Below are positions 1 to 5,427 of a DNA stretch of 7,892 nt, in pieces. Position 1 is the stretch's first letter. Each line of letters starts with the position of its first letter. This stretch comes from SAR202 cluster bacterium (GTDB lineage Bacteria; Chloroflexota; Dehalococcoidia; Lucifugimonadales; UBA3495): assembly GCA_009392095.1 (NCBI GenBank), contig VFHF01000241.1:1-7892 (forward strand), written 5' to 3'. The position numbers and the translations under genes are program-made. The notes beneath the pieces are model-generated. The model did no database searches and was not told the DNA's origin. It was given only the letters and a program-made list of their open reading frames with translations.

Positions 1-165
1 AAGACACCTGTGGGTCTCAGCGCTCTGAAAAATGGTTCCAGTCCGTCGAAACCATATATCCAGGCGTTGCCTTCCTAGGTCATAGCCTGCGGGCCGTTGT
101 CGACGTCAAGCATGATAGCGTTGGGGAATCATTGTGGAATTTGAGCAGGCACATCTAGAACACCT
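1..165 (-). pseudogene. spermidine synthase-like protein, decayed fragment (runs off left edge)
   Basis: Read on the minus strand, one frame gives a peptide containing IMLDVDNGP (about 90-116), then GNAWIYGFDGLEPFFRALRP towards the window edge. This resembles the part of spermidine/spermine synthase-fold methyltransferase-like proteins where an LDVDNGP motif is followed by a segment ending in ALRPGG. The same frame is interrupted by TGA at 129-131 and TAG at 75-77, the second lying where a TGG codon would be plausible, so it appears non-functional. Homology can be followed upstream only to about 165; no start codon or ribosome site is visible. The gene's end lies left of the window. Known family members transfer aminopropyl groups or are uncharacterised relatives. 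The assignment rests on short motifs recalled by eye, so an unrelated Rossmann-fold protein is possible. Confidence 0.45.
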
Positions 166-194
166 GCCTTGCAACCGTATTGACGAATGAGCAC

Positions 195-243
195 GCCTTA
201 TTTAATTTAATGTGAAATATTATTATCTCCCAAAATAAATTGG
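195..243. other. AT-rich spacer
   Basis: A markedly AT-rich stretch separates the decayed spermidine-synthase-like fragment from the terminator at 257-294. It contains runs such as TTATTTAATTTAATG and AATATTATTA and no reading frame that I recognise. The composition differs from both sides and may mark a recombination junction or an old promoter. No paired -35/-10 elements stand out clearly. Confidence 0.35.
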
Positions 244-256
244 GTACAAATCGGCC

Positions 257-294
257 AAAAAGAAGCGCCGTAGACCGAAGTCTACGGGGCTTCT
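257..294 (-). terminator. intrinsic terminator with UUCG tetraloop (minus strand)
   Basis: On the minus strand AGAAGC and CCGTAGAC form two stem blocks with their complements (positions 261-266 with 289-294, and 268-275 with 280-287), separated by one G-G mismatch. The loop reads UUCG closed by a C-G pair, an exceptionally stable tetraloop. The stem is followed on the minus strand by a T run (257-261). It lies about 200 bases beyond the DUF4395 stop codon and just after the tRNA-Leu fragment. It could therefore be the original terminator of that tRNA gene or the end of the dienelactone hydrolase-GMC-DUF4395 transcript. On the plus strand the hairpin lacks a good T tract. Confidence 0.8.
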
Positions 295-310
295 TCGTGC
301 TTAAAATGAG

Positions 311-364
311 TGGTGCCGAAGGCTAGGGTCGGACTGACACGGAGTCATCCCCACCGGTTTTGAG
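311..364 (-). repeat. tRNA-Leu(CAA) 3'-half fragment, attachment-site-like copy 1
   Basis: The minus strand reads CTCAAAA (an anticodon loop with CAA), then CCGGTGGGG..ACTCC (a long class II variable arm), a degenerate T arm, and CCTTCGGCACCA (acceptor 3' strand plus CCA). The 5' half of a tRNA is absent: the sequence upstream of the loop (365 onward) forms no anticodon stem. Copy 2 at 5260-5315 is about 80 percent identical by eye and inverted. The similarity continues about 20 bases past CCA (CTCATT, then CGAA-AAG). Tyrosine recombinases often cross over in the anticodon or T loop and leave 3' tRNA fragments, so this is most likely an old att site. The T arm is damaged, so it cannot be a working tRNA. 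Positions 365-497, up to the DUF4395 stop, hold nothing I recognise. Confidence 0.7.
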
Positions 365-497
365 TTCGACTCTGGTCGTTTTACCCTGTCACTCCCCGTC
401 CCAAATAGTCCCGTTTCGTAGCTAGAATAGCTGGTCTCTTTCCTTGTTGGTTCCGCCAGGTACCGCCCTGTTACGGAGATTTGGTCGGCAAAATGGA

Positions 498-965
498 CTA
501 GTCGATACGACATGAAAGACAAACAGATTCGGGAATCAAACCCCATTTCATCAGGTAACGAAACACGAAACATCCAGCACAGAAACCAAACCCACTTTCT
601 AATCCGGCAAAGGCTGCTAATAGACCAATCACGCTCTTGCCGACTACTGGGCTGACCCAAATGAACAAAACTGCACCAGTGGCGGAGACGACTAATCCCA
701 CGAATTGAGCGAATCTTTTGGGAGGCCCGGGAACGGGCTTCTCAGGGATATTGAGAAGGGGTACCACAAACCGTGTGGCTATCAGACCGATAGGGCTCAA
801 GGTCGGACCAGTAAGAACCCTAGCTACAAAGCCATATACGAGAAAGAGCAACAGCCAAGGTTCGCCGGTAAAAATTGTAGCCAATGCCAAGGCTAACACC
901 ATGCCGGCGACCGACCTTGCTGCAACTTCGTTTACAGGGTTAGGGAAGCTAAGAATTGATTTCAT
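498..965 (-). CDS. DUF4395 family integral membrane protein
   Basis: A 155-residue protein with the pattern of the DUF4395 family: an N-terminal NPVNEVAARS segment, two hydrophobic helices (about 18-33 and 35-51), a proline-rich linker with PGPPKRFAQ (79-87), two more helices (about 86-103 and 108-122), then GFGFCAGCFVF with CxxC at Cys129/Cys132 and a second CxxC at Cys149/Cys152. Family function is unknown; the paired cysteines near the membrane suggest thiol redox chemistry or metal binding, which is inference. The ATG at 965 begins directly before the conserved segment, but no convincing Shine-Dalgarno sequence precedes it. It lies 10 bases after the stop of a possible small gene (976-1149), so translational coupling is possible. 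It is the last gene of the minus-strand cluster; a terminator follows at 257-294. Confidence 0.85.
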   Translation of the reverse strand: MKSILSFPNPVNEVAARSVAGMVLALALATIFTGEPWLLLFLVYGFVARVLTGPTLSPIGLIATRFVVPLLNIPEKPVPGPPKRFAQFVGLVVSATGAVLFIWVSPVVGKSVIGLLAAFAGLESGFGFCAGCFVFRYLMKWGLIPESVCLSCRID

Positions 966-975
966 GGAAATATGG

Positions 976-1149
976 CTAATCGCTAACTACCGGGCCATCC
1001 TCATCAATCACTACTCCACTACCTTCCTGAAGCCGCCTTATTCTCACCGTCACCTTAGCAACCTTCCCCTTTTGGGTTTGGATGGAGCGCCAGAGGGTTT
1101 CAACAGTATACAGAGCATCGATGTGACGGGCGTTTGCGGAAGCTGCCAA
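976..1149 (-). CDS. possible small protein between GMC oxidoreductase and DUF4395
   Basis: An open frame of 57 codons from a TTG at 1149 fills most of the 199-base gap between the GMC stop and the DUF4395 start. The peptide runs LAASANARHIDALYTVETLW, then a basic middle (QKGKVAKVTVRIRR), then an acidic tail ending IDEDGPVVSD. I do not recognise it. AGGAG lies just after the GMC stop, 12 bases from this TTG, which is too far for a standard site. The same AGGAG sits 5 bases before an ATG at 1156 in another frame, which yields only 18 residues, so a frameshifted remnant is also possible. The frame is the same as that of the GMC gene after its TAG. It may be a real small gene, a remnant, or a chance open frame. 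Confidence 0.3.
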   Translation of the reverse strand: MAASANARHIDALYTVETLWRSIQTQKGKVAKVTVRIRRLQEGSGVVIDEDGPVVSD

Positions 1150-1164
1150 AACCCATCTAATCTC

Positions 1165-2706
1165 CTATTGTCCCTGGTTTATCCAGTCGGCCACCCGCTC
1201 TCCAATCATGATGGTTGTGCAATTGGTGTTGGCGCGGATGCAGTTGGGCATTATGGAAGCATCAGCCACCTTCAAGTTCTCCAGCCCCTTTACGTTACCG
1301 TACTGATCGACCACCGCCATTGGGTCTGAGTCCGGACCCATCTTGCAGGTGCCCGAGATGTGCTGAGAGGTGGTGACGGAACCCTTGAGCCAATCATCTA
1401 AAGCATCGTCCGACTCCAAGTCTGATGGCATGGGGTCCAGGATGTTCTTAACGATGTCCGTGTAGTCAGGGTGTTCTAGGAACCCAACACATTTCCGGAC
1501 GGCCTCCCTCATTCGTGATAGGTCCCTTGGGTCTTGGAAGTAGTTGTAGTTCAACTGGGGCTGTACGTTAGGATCGGTGGACATGATTGTTAGATTCCCG
1601 GAACCGTAGGCCAACTCTAATATGCAGGTAAACCTTATGCCTTCAGCTTCCAATGGGTCGCCGGAGATGGGTGATGAGAAAGACGACGCCATGATCTGAA
1701 TATCGTTCCGCAGGTCGGACCCGGTCGCGGTGTAGCGCAGAGCAACTTGAGACCGAGGGTCATTTGGGTTCAAGGGGAAGTCGTCGTTGACTTCAATCGG
1801 GACCCGGATGTTGGGGTGATCACGCAGGTTCTGGCCAACTCCTGGCACGTCTAAGGTCACTGGGATCCCGAGTTGATCCAGCTTGTCGGCGGGGCCGACA
1901 CCGGAGAGCATCAGTAATTGGGGTGAACCGATGGCCCCGGAACTCAATATGATCTGCTCACCTTCAACGGTGAATGTTTCACCGCCGCTTTCCACCTGCG
2001 CACCGATGGCTCTATTGCCTTCGAATAGAATCTTATTGACGGTGACGTTGGCCTTGATGGTCACATTTAGCCGGTGCCTGGCGGCCGCCAAAAACGTTAA
2101 TGAGGTGCTCATACGGATGCCGTTGGGATTGTTCATTGGGATTGGGCCGACTCCGCCAGACTCAGGATGGTTCATGTCTGGATCGTGGGGATAGCCATCG
2201 GCTCGACAAGCAGCGTAGAAGGCATTCTGAGCGGGCAGCCAAGTCTCTTGCTTAAACCGGCGCACCGGGATGGGTCCTTCTGTCCCGTGGAAGTCATCAT
2301 GGATATCGGTGTCAGTCTCCAACTTGCGGAGATATGGCAAAACGTCAGTGAAGCCCCACTGGTCGTTGCCCAAGGCAGCCCAACCGTCGTAGTCCTCGGG
2401 TATGCCCCTGAGTAAAACTTGACCATTGATCGCGCTGGATCCGCCGACGACTTTGCCACGTGGCACCGGCATGGGCTCGGTCTGGAAAGATGTAGTGTTG
2501 CCTTGGAATGACCAGTTGTGGGGAGCATCTACGGCTGAAGCGGTTTGGTCGTAGCCGAACTTCAGGTCGTCAGGATACGTCTCGAAGTCCGGGTAATCCG
2601 GCCCTGCTTCCAGTAAAAGGATCGACTTGTTACTATCTTCAGAAAGCCGGCTGGCCAATACACAACCGGCGGAACCGGCGCCAATGATGATGATGTCGTA
2701 CTTCAT
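1165..2706 (-). CDS. GMC-family FAD-dependent oxidoreductase (choline dehydrogenase-like alcohol oxidoreductase)
   Basis: A 513-residue flavoprotein of the glucose-methanol-choline family, which oxidises alcohols to aldehydes or ketones using FAD. Visible motifs, in order: the dinucleotide-binding GAGSAG at 9-14 with an acidic strand end LLLEAGP at 30-36; GMC signature 1, PRGKVVGGSSAING at 82-95; GMC signature 2, GAIGSPQLLMLSGVG at 257-271; catalytic His449 in HISGTCKMG; and the second active-site position in NTNCTTIMIGE, where Asn495 (or Asn493) takes the His/Asn role. Length is normal for the family, with no signal peptide, so it should act in the cytoplasm. The ATG at 2706 is chosen because the FAD fold begins at once and GAGAGG lies 6 bases upstream; a longer frame up to 2973 only overlaps the hydrolase gene and adds no domain. 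It starts 38 bases after the dienelactone hydrolase stop, so the two are very likely co-transcribed. The alcohol substrate cannot be inferred. Confidence 0.93.
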   Translation of the reverse strand: MKYDIIIIGAGSAGCVLASRLSEDSNKSILLLEAGPDYPDFETYPDDLKFGYDQTASAVDAPHNWSFQGNTTSFQTEPMPVPRGKVVGGSSAINGQVLLRGIPEDYDGWAALGNDQWGFTDVLPYLRKLETDTDIHDDFHGTEGPIPVRRFKQETWLPAQNAFYAACRADGYPHDPDMNHPESGGVGPIPMNNPNGIRMSTSLTFLAAARHRLNVTIKANVTVNKILFEGNRAIGAQVESGGETFTVEGEQIILSSGAIGSPQLLMLSGVGPADKLDQLGIPVTLDVPGVGQNLRDHPNIRVPIEVNDDFPLNPNDPRSQVALRYTATGSDLRNDIQIMASSFSSPISGDPLEAEGIRFTCILELAYGSGNLTIMSTDPNVQPQLNYNYFQDPRDLSRMREAVRKCVGFLEHPDYTDIVKNILDPMPSDLESDDALDDWLKGSVTTSQHISGTCKMGPDSDPMAVVDQYGNVKGLENLKVADASIMPNCIRANTNCTTIMIGERVADWINQGQ

Positions 2707-2712
2707 TTGATA

Positions 2713-2718
2713 CCTCTC
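2713..2718 (-). promoter_or_regulatory. ribosome binding site deciding the GMC start
   Basis: GAGAGG on the minus strand, 6 bases before the ATG at 2706. It supports the 513-residue form over the upstream in-frame starts inside the preceding hydrolase gene. Confidence 0.6.
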
Positions 2719-2744
2719 GCGTTTGGGGAGAATCTTGTTGACCT

Positions 2745-3461
2745 TTAGTTCTTCAGGTGGGTGTCGAAGAACTCCAGGGTTCTGGGCCAGGACAGCTCGA
2801 AAGCCGCCTCGTTGTGTCGCTGCGCAGTGTAGTCCATGAACGCATGGTCCGCATCCGAGTAGGTGTGGAACGTGTGTTCTACCCCAAGCCTTGTGAGCTC
2901 GGCGTCGAACTTGGCCATGTCTTCCGCAGAGGGATTTATGTCCTTTTCTCCAAAGTGGAATAGGACGGGACATTTGATCCCCTCGGTTAGCTCAAAGGGG
3001 GATTTGTCACCGCCGCCCCAGATTACATTGATATTGCCACCGTAGTAGGGGGCCGCAGCCTTGAAATATGGATTCGAAGCGGCAGCCAGCCAGGTAACGC
3101 GTCCGCCCATGCAGAATCCGGTGACACCAATTCGGTCTTCGTTCACGGCCTGATGGGACTGCAGGAAATCCACGGTGGCGTTGATGTCGGCCACAATCTC
3201 CGGGTCGCTTAGATGCTGGACTCGTCCAGAGCGGTCGGCCAACATCTCGCTGGTGTAGCGGTGGAACAGATTTGGCGCTACTGCCGCGTAACCAGCCTCG
3301 GCCAGACGGTCAGCCATCTCCTGTATGAACTTGTCCACTCCGCCACCATGTTGGCTTACTATGACCGCCGGAAACGGCCCTTGACCCTGCCCGCTCGGCA
3401 CGCTGGCATAAACATCCATGTCCTGCCCGTCAACTTGAACTGTTTCCCAAAAAGAAGCCAT
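2745..3461 (-). CDS. dienelactone hydrolase family protein
   Basis: A 238-residue alpha/beta hydrolase of the dienelactone hydrolase family, the usual size. The nucleophile elbow is GFCMGGR with Cys117, followed by Asp174 in GEKD and His206 in SDADHAF; this Cys-Asp-His triad is the family hallmark and distinguishes it from ordinary Ser esterases. QHGGG at 37-41 is placed to form the oxyanion region. The classical enzyme opens dienelactones made during chlorocatechol breakdown; relatives act on other lactones and esters, so the exact substrate is unknown. There is no signal peptide, so it is cytoplasmic. The ATG at 3461 has GGGAGG about 9 bases upstream. It is the first gene of the cluster, with the GMC oxidoreductase starting 38 bases downstream; a candidate promoter lies at 3546-3554. 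The pairing fits oxidation of an alcohol and hydrolysis of a lactone or ester in one degradative route (inference). Confidence 0.93.
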   Translation of the reverse strand: MASFWETVQVDGQDMDVYASVPSGQGQGPFPAVIVSQHGGGVDKFIQEMADRLAEAGYAAVAPNLFHRYTSEMLADRSGRVQHLSDPEIVADINATVDFLQSHQAVNEDRIGVTGFCMGGRVTWLAAASNPYFKAAAPYYGGNINVIWGGGDKSPFELTEGIKCPVLFHFGEKDINPSAEDMAKFDAELTRLGVEHTFHTYSDADHAFMDYTAQRHNEAAFELSWPRTLEFFDTHLKN

Positions 3462-3545
3462 GTCTTAGGCCCTCCCTAAACTTTCACAACATCTCACGGT
3501 TGCAAGCACCCGAGGCAGCCCGGTGGGTTGCCCGAGATTCACGGC

Positions 3546-3554
3546 ATTATCGCA
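3546..3554 (-). promoter_or_regulatory. candidate extended -10 promoter for the dienelactone hydrolase cluster
   Basis: The minus strand reads TGCGATAAT, an extended -10 element (TGn plus a 5 of 6 match to TATAAT). No good -35 hexamer is present at 17 bases, which is tolerable for extended -10 promoters. Transcription would begin near 3539 and leave a leader of roughly 78 bases before the ATG at 3461, containing a short GC-rich hairpin at 3514-3532. No operator is recognisable. Confidence 0.4.
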
Positions 3555-3663
3555 TATAACTAGAAAGGTGGCGTTCCATCGCTGGGGAAGACCTGGTCTT
3601 TGCTGATTCAGACGGAAGCCCATTACCACCTAGGACTGTGTCCCATACGTTGGTGATATTTTA

Positions 3664-3705
3664 GGAAACAAACCACGAGCCCCGTCGTTTGAGGGGGCTC
3701 GTGGT
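3664..3705 (-). terminator. intrinsic terminator (minus strand) between the permease and the hydrolase cluster
   Basis: ACCACGAGCCCC (3672-3683) and GGGGCTCGTGGT (3694-3705) are perfect 12-base complements with a 10-base loop. On the minus strand the stem is followed by TTTGTTTCC. It lies after the TauE/SafE gene and after the short tRNA-Leu end at 3724-3739, so it can end permease transcription and insulate the hydrolase cluster, whose promoter candidate is downstream. On the plus strand the following TATCAATTTG gives a poor T tract. Confidence 0.8.
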
Positions 3706-3723
3706 ATCAATTTGTTATCGAAA

Positions 3724-3739
3724 AGTGGTGCCGAAGGTC
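3724..3739 (-). repeat. short tRNA-Leu 3'-end match, attachment-site-like copy 3
   Basis: The minus strand reads GACCTTCGGCACCACT, identical to the same 16 bases of copy 2 (5302-5317), and matching copy 1 at its CCTTCGGCACCACT end. It includes the acceptor 3' strand and CCA. Upstream, GGTCT and GGACC could pair as a T-arm-like stem, but the T loop and variable arm are not recognisable. As in copies 1 and 2 a strong terminator follows within about 20-60 bases. It may be a more decayed att site, or a chance survival of a short recombination core. Confidence 0.45.
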
Positions 3740-3850
3740 CATCTGCAGACCATACTCAAAGCAGCCTATGTAAATAGGGATATGATCGAGCTGGAATTCA
3801 GGATTTAATGGGTCCTCCTTGTTCTTGTGGGTTGGTGTAGACCATGGTTT

Positions 3851-4630
3851 TCAGAGACCTATCATCAGTGATAAACCAGATGCCAAGAGTATGATCGTAA
3901 TTAAGGCAGTGAAAATCCTTTCAGGTATTCGCCCTAGGATCATTCTACCTAAATAAGCTCCTAGTACACTTATTATCCCAAGTCCTAAGCCTATAGATGC
4001 CGATTGGATGGTGAAAAGACCGTCGACTCCGAATACTAACAATTTAGGTAATTGGATCAGTCCATATCCAATGGATGAAGTACCGACATAGGCGCTTGCG
4101 CCTAGGCCATACGAAAGATAAAAGACTGTGGCAAATGGTCCAGGTAGTCCGAACAATCCCGAGATAAATCCTGTAGCAGAACCTACCGGGACAAAGCCCC
4201 TAAGTGGCATGTGGAAACTTCGCCAAATCGGCAGCCGACTATAGATCACCATTAAGATAAGCAGACCGCCCAATATCCGGACGATAACTGTCGAGTTTAT
4301 AGAGACAAAGATGAAGCTCGCGATTAACGCTATCGGCACCGAACCCACGGCGAAATAAGCCACTACCTTCCAATCAATGGTATCTCTATGAGCGTATGCG
4401 CGTGATACAGATCCGATGAACTGAGCAATTGAAAGCAATGGAATTGCTTCTTTCACTCCCAGCACCCAGATGAGCACTGGAAGAGCTACTAAACCCCCAC
4501 CCATGCCCACCACGCCAGAGACAGTAAATCCCACAAATGAAGCCAGGATGACTGCAGCGATCTTGAGTATTTCTTCCAAAAAAACCAACTTGCCGATTGG
4601 ATTTGGCCCAATCTGAGGCTTAGATTGCAA
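3851..4630 (-). CDS. TauE/SafE family membrane permease (sulfite exporter-like)
   Basis: A protein of about 259 residues, the normal length for TauE/SafE permeases, with roughly eight hydrophobic segments (near 20-38, 45-58, 62-78, 88-109, 113-131, 144-172, 185-228 and 238-257). The two repeats carry the expected glycine-rich turns: SGVVGMGGG at 38-46 and SGLFGLPGP at 157-165. Family members export small organosulfur or sulfite-like anions such as sulfoacetate; the substrate here is unknown, and no sulfur-metabolism gene is nearby. The start is uncertain: the chosen TTG at 4630 has no Shine-Dalgarno sequence, there is no ATG before the first helix, other TTG codons occur at residues 15 and 18, and the frame stays open up to the stop at 4664. 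Its codons look more AT-rich than those of the hydrolase-GMC pair, hinting at a different origin. It lies alone between a terminator and a peptidase pseudogene. Confidence 0.88.
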   Translation of the reverse strand: MQSKPQIGPNPIGKLVFLEEILKIAAVILASFVGFTVSGVVGMGGGLVALPVLIWVLGVKEAIPLLSIAQFIGSVSRAYAHRDTIDWKVVAYFAVGSVPIALIASFIFVSINSTVIVRILGGLLILMVIYSRLPIWRSFHMPLRGFVPVGSATGFISGLFGLPGPFATVFYLSYGLGASAYVGTSSIGYGLIQLPKLLVFGVDGLFTIQSASIGLGLGIISVLGAYLGRMILGRIPERIFTALITIILLASGLSLMIGL

Positions 4631-4724
4631 AGATCGAATGGCGAAACCGATAGTAGTACGGCGTTAATAGCCCGTGCGGAGATTGCACTGGATCTTTTCT
4701 AGGTGAGAGCTCTTGGCTGTTGCG

Positions 4725-5259
4725 TCAGATGCCTAGCTGGGCCCCGATAGTATCTACTAACCAGTCTATGTCCTCCCTCGTATCCACCTCCAGGGTGAAG
4801 CCCATGGGCGCCGCGACCGGAAGTAGTAACCCCCTGATGTAACCAAGCTCGATCTCTGTGGAACCGTAGCCCTCGAGATCTTCGGCCATCTCTCTGCCAG
4901 AGATGACTTCGGTGAGCGTACGAAGGTACCGCGCCACACCTTCGATCTTCGCGTACTTGAGCTTCTCCGGTGTATTGGTGCCTTGGTGGTAATTGGGCTA
5001 CATCCTATAGGAGAGGAAAAGGTACGGGACCTGGTTGACCCCGAAGATGTGGTGGGCGGACATGTCGCCCACATACCGGTTCAGGGTTGGCAGTACCCGT
5101 ATGGCTTGATCTACCTTGCAACTCTGGATAACTTCCCCCCAGGACACTGTCGGTCTCCGTCCCGGTGATGAACAGAACGTCCACCAGACCAGGTACCGGC
5201 ACGTTGTGCTCGACCAGGTCCGTGATCACCGCACAGTGTATGTCGCTTATTTGCTGGTC
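4725..5259 (-). pseudogene. M28-family metallopeptidase, C-terminal fragment, broken
   Basis: Minus-strand frames join into the C-terminal part of an M28 peptidase-like protein: ISDIHCAVITDLVEHNVPVP, LVDVLFITGTETDSVLG, then GDMSAHHIFG, QVPYLFLS, PNYHQGTNTPEKLKYAK (the His of NYH sits at the position of the last metal ligand), and a helical tail ending IDWLVDTIGAQLGI. Two lesions are visible. A run of six G on the minus strand (5135-5140) shifts the frame; five would restore it. TAG at 4998-5000 interrupts the frame just before PNYHQ. The N-terminal majority, with the earlier metal ligands, is absent: the gene stops where the tRNA-Leu fragment begins at 5260. Relatives are zinc aminopeptidases. 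The long intact stretches between lesions suggest recent decay. The lesion count assumes no sequencing error. Confidence 0.75.
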
Positions 5260-5315
5260 CTCAAAAACCGGTGGGGGGTGACCCCGTGTCAGTTCGGCTC
5301 CGACCTTCGGCACCA
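5260..5315 (+). repeat. tRNA-Leu(CAA) 3'-half fragment, attachment-site-like copy 2
   Basis: The plus strand reads CTCAAAA (anticodon loop, CAA), ACCGG (3' side of the anticodon stem), a GGGG..CCCC variable arm, a T arm with one mismatched pair (GTCAG against CCGAC), then CTTCGGCACCA. The 5' side of the anticodon stem would need to be about CCGGT, but TGGTC precedes the loop, so the 5' half is missing and the break lies at the anticodon loop, as in copy 1. The long variable arm and CAA loop indicate tRNA-Leu. It abuts the truncated M28 gene on one side and is followed by a terminator and an integrase remnant on the other. It is the best preserved of the three copies and is inverted relative to the other two. 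Confidence 0.75.
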
Positions 5316-5360
5316 CTCATTCTAGGCCCGAAAAAGTTCGTGACCATTTGATCCAAAACA

Positions 5361-5394
5361 AAGTCCCCAACCATTACAATCGGGGCTTCTTTTT
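5361..5394 (+). terminator. terminator after the tRNA-Leu fragment
   Basis: AAGTCCCC and CGGGGCTT form a stem with one bulged T and a loop of about 12 bases, followed on the plus strand by CTTTTT. The tail GGGGCTTCTTTTTG resembles the end of the minus-strand terminator at 257-294, which also follows a tRNA-Leu fragment. The minus strand after the stem (ACTTTGTTTTGG) is also T-rich, so it may work in both directions and end transcripts from the integrase remnant. Confidence 0.6.
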
Positions 5395-5427
5395 GCCCGG
5401 CGTTGACCAATTGTTATTTGTGCGGTC

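Larger units (their letters stand above)
3462..3850. other. intergenic region upstream of the hydrolase cluster
   Basis: Nearly 390 bases without a supported gene. From the cluster outward it holds the leader of the dienelactone hydrolase transcript, a possible leader hairpin (GGCAGCC 3514-3520 with GGTTGCC 3526-3532, loop CGGTG, one G-T pair), a candidate extended -10 promoter (3546-3554), a strong terminator (3664-3705) and a short tRNA-Leu 3'-end match (3724-3739). From 3741 to 3850, beyond the permease stop, I see nothing more than short stop-rich frames. Confidence 0.6.

Noticed and set aside
301..660. 119-codon minus-strand frame overlapping the DUF4395 3' end and the tRNA-Leu fragment
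   Set aside because: Its C-terminal part is the translated tRNA fragment and its N-terminal part is a shadow of DUF4395; no ribosome site or family pattern.
1883..2415. Plus-strand frames inside the GMC oxidoreductase gene
   Set aside because: They are antisense shadows of a well-supported gene with intact family motifs on the minus strand.
2707..2973. 89-residue N-terminal extension of the GMC oxidoreductase frame
   Set aside because: It lies wholly inside the dienelactone hydrolase gene or the short gap, has a low-complexity Arg/Gly/His-rich translation, and the FAD-binding fold starts at the ATG at 2706 behind a good ribosome site.
5260..5315. Functional tRNA-Leu gene on the plus strand
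   Set aside because: The acceptor 5' strand, D arm and 5' anticodon stem are absent upstream, and the T stem has a mismatch.
5005..5316. 103-codon minus-strand frame as a separate protein gene
   Set aside because: It is the N-terminal piece of the M28 remnant in one frame followed by out-of-frame sequence after the six-base homopolymer, and its start lies inside the tRNA-Leu fragment.
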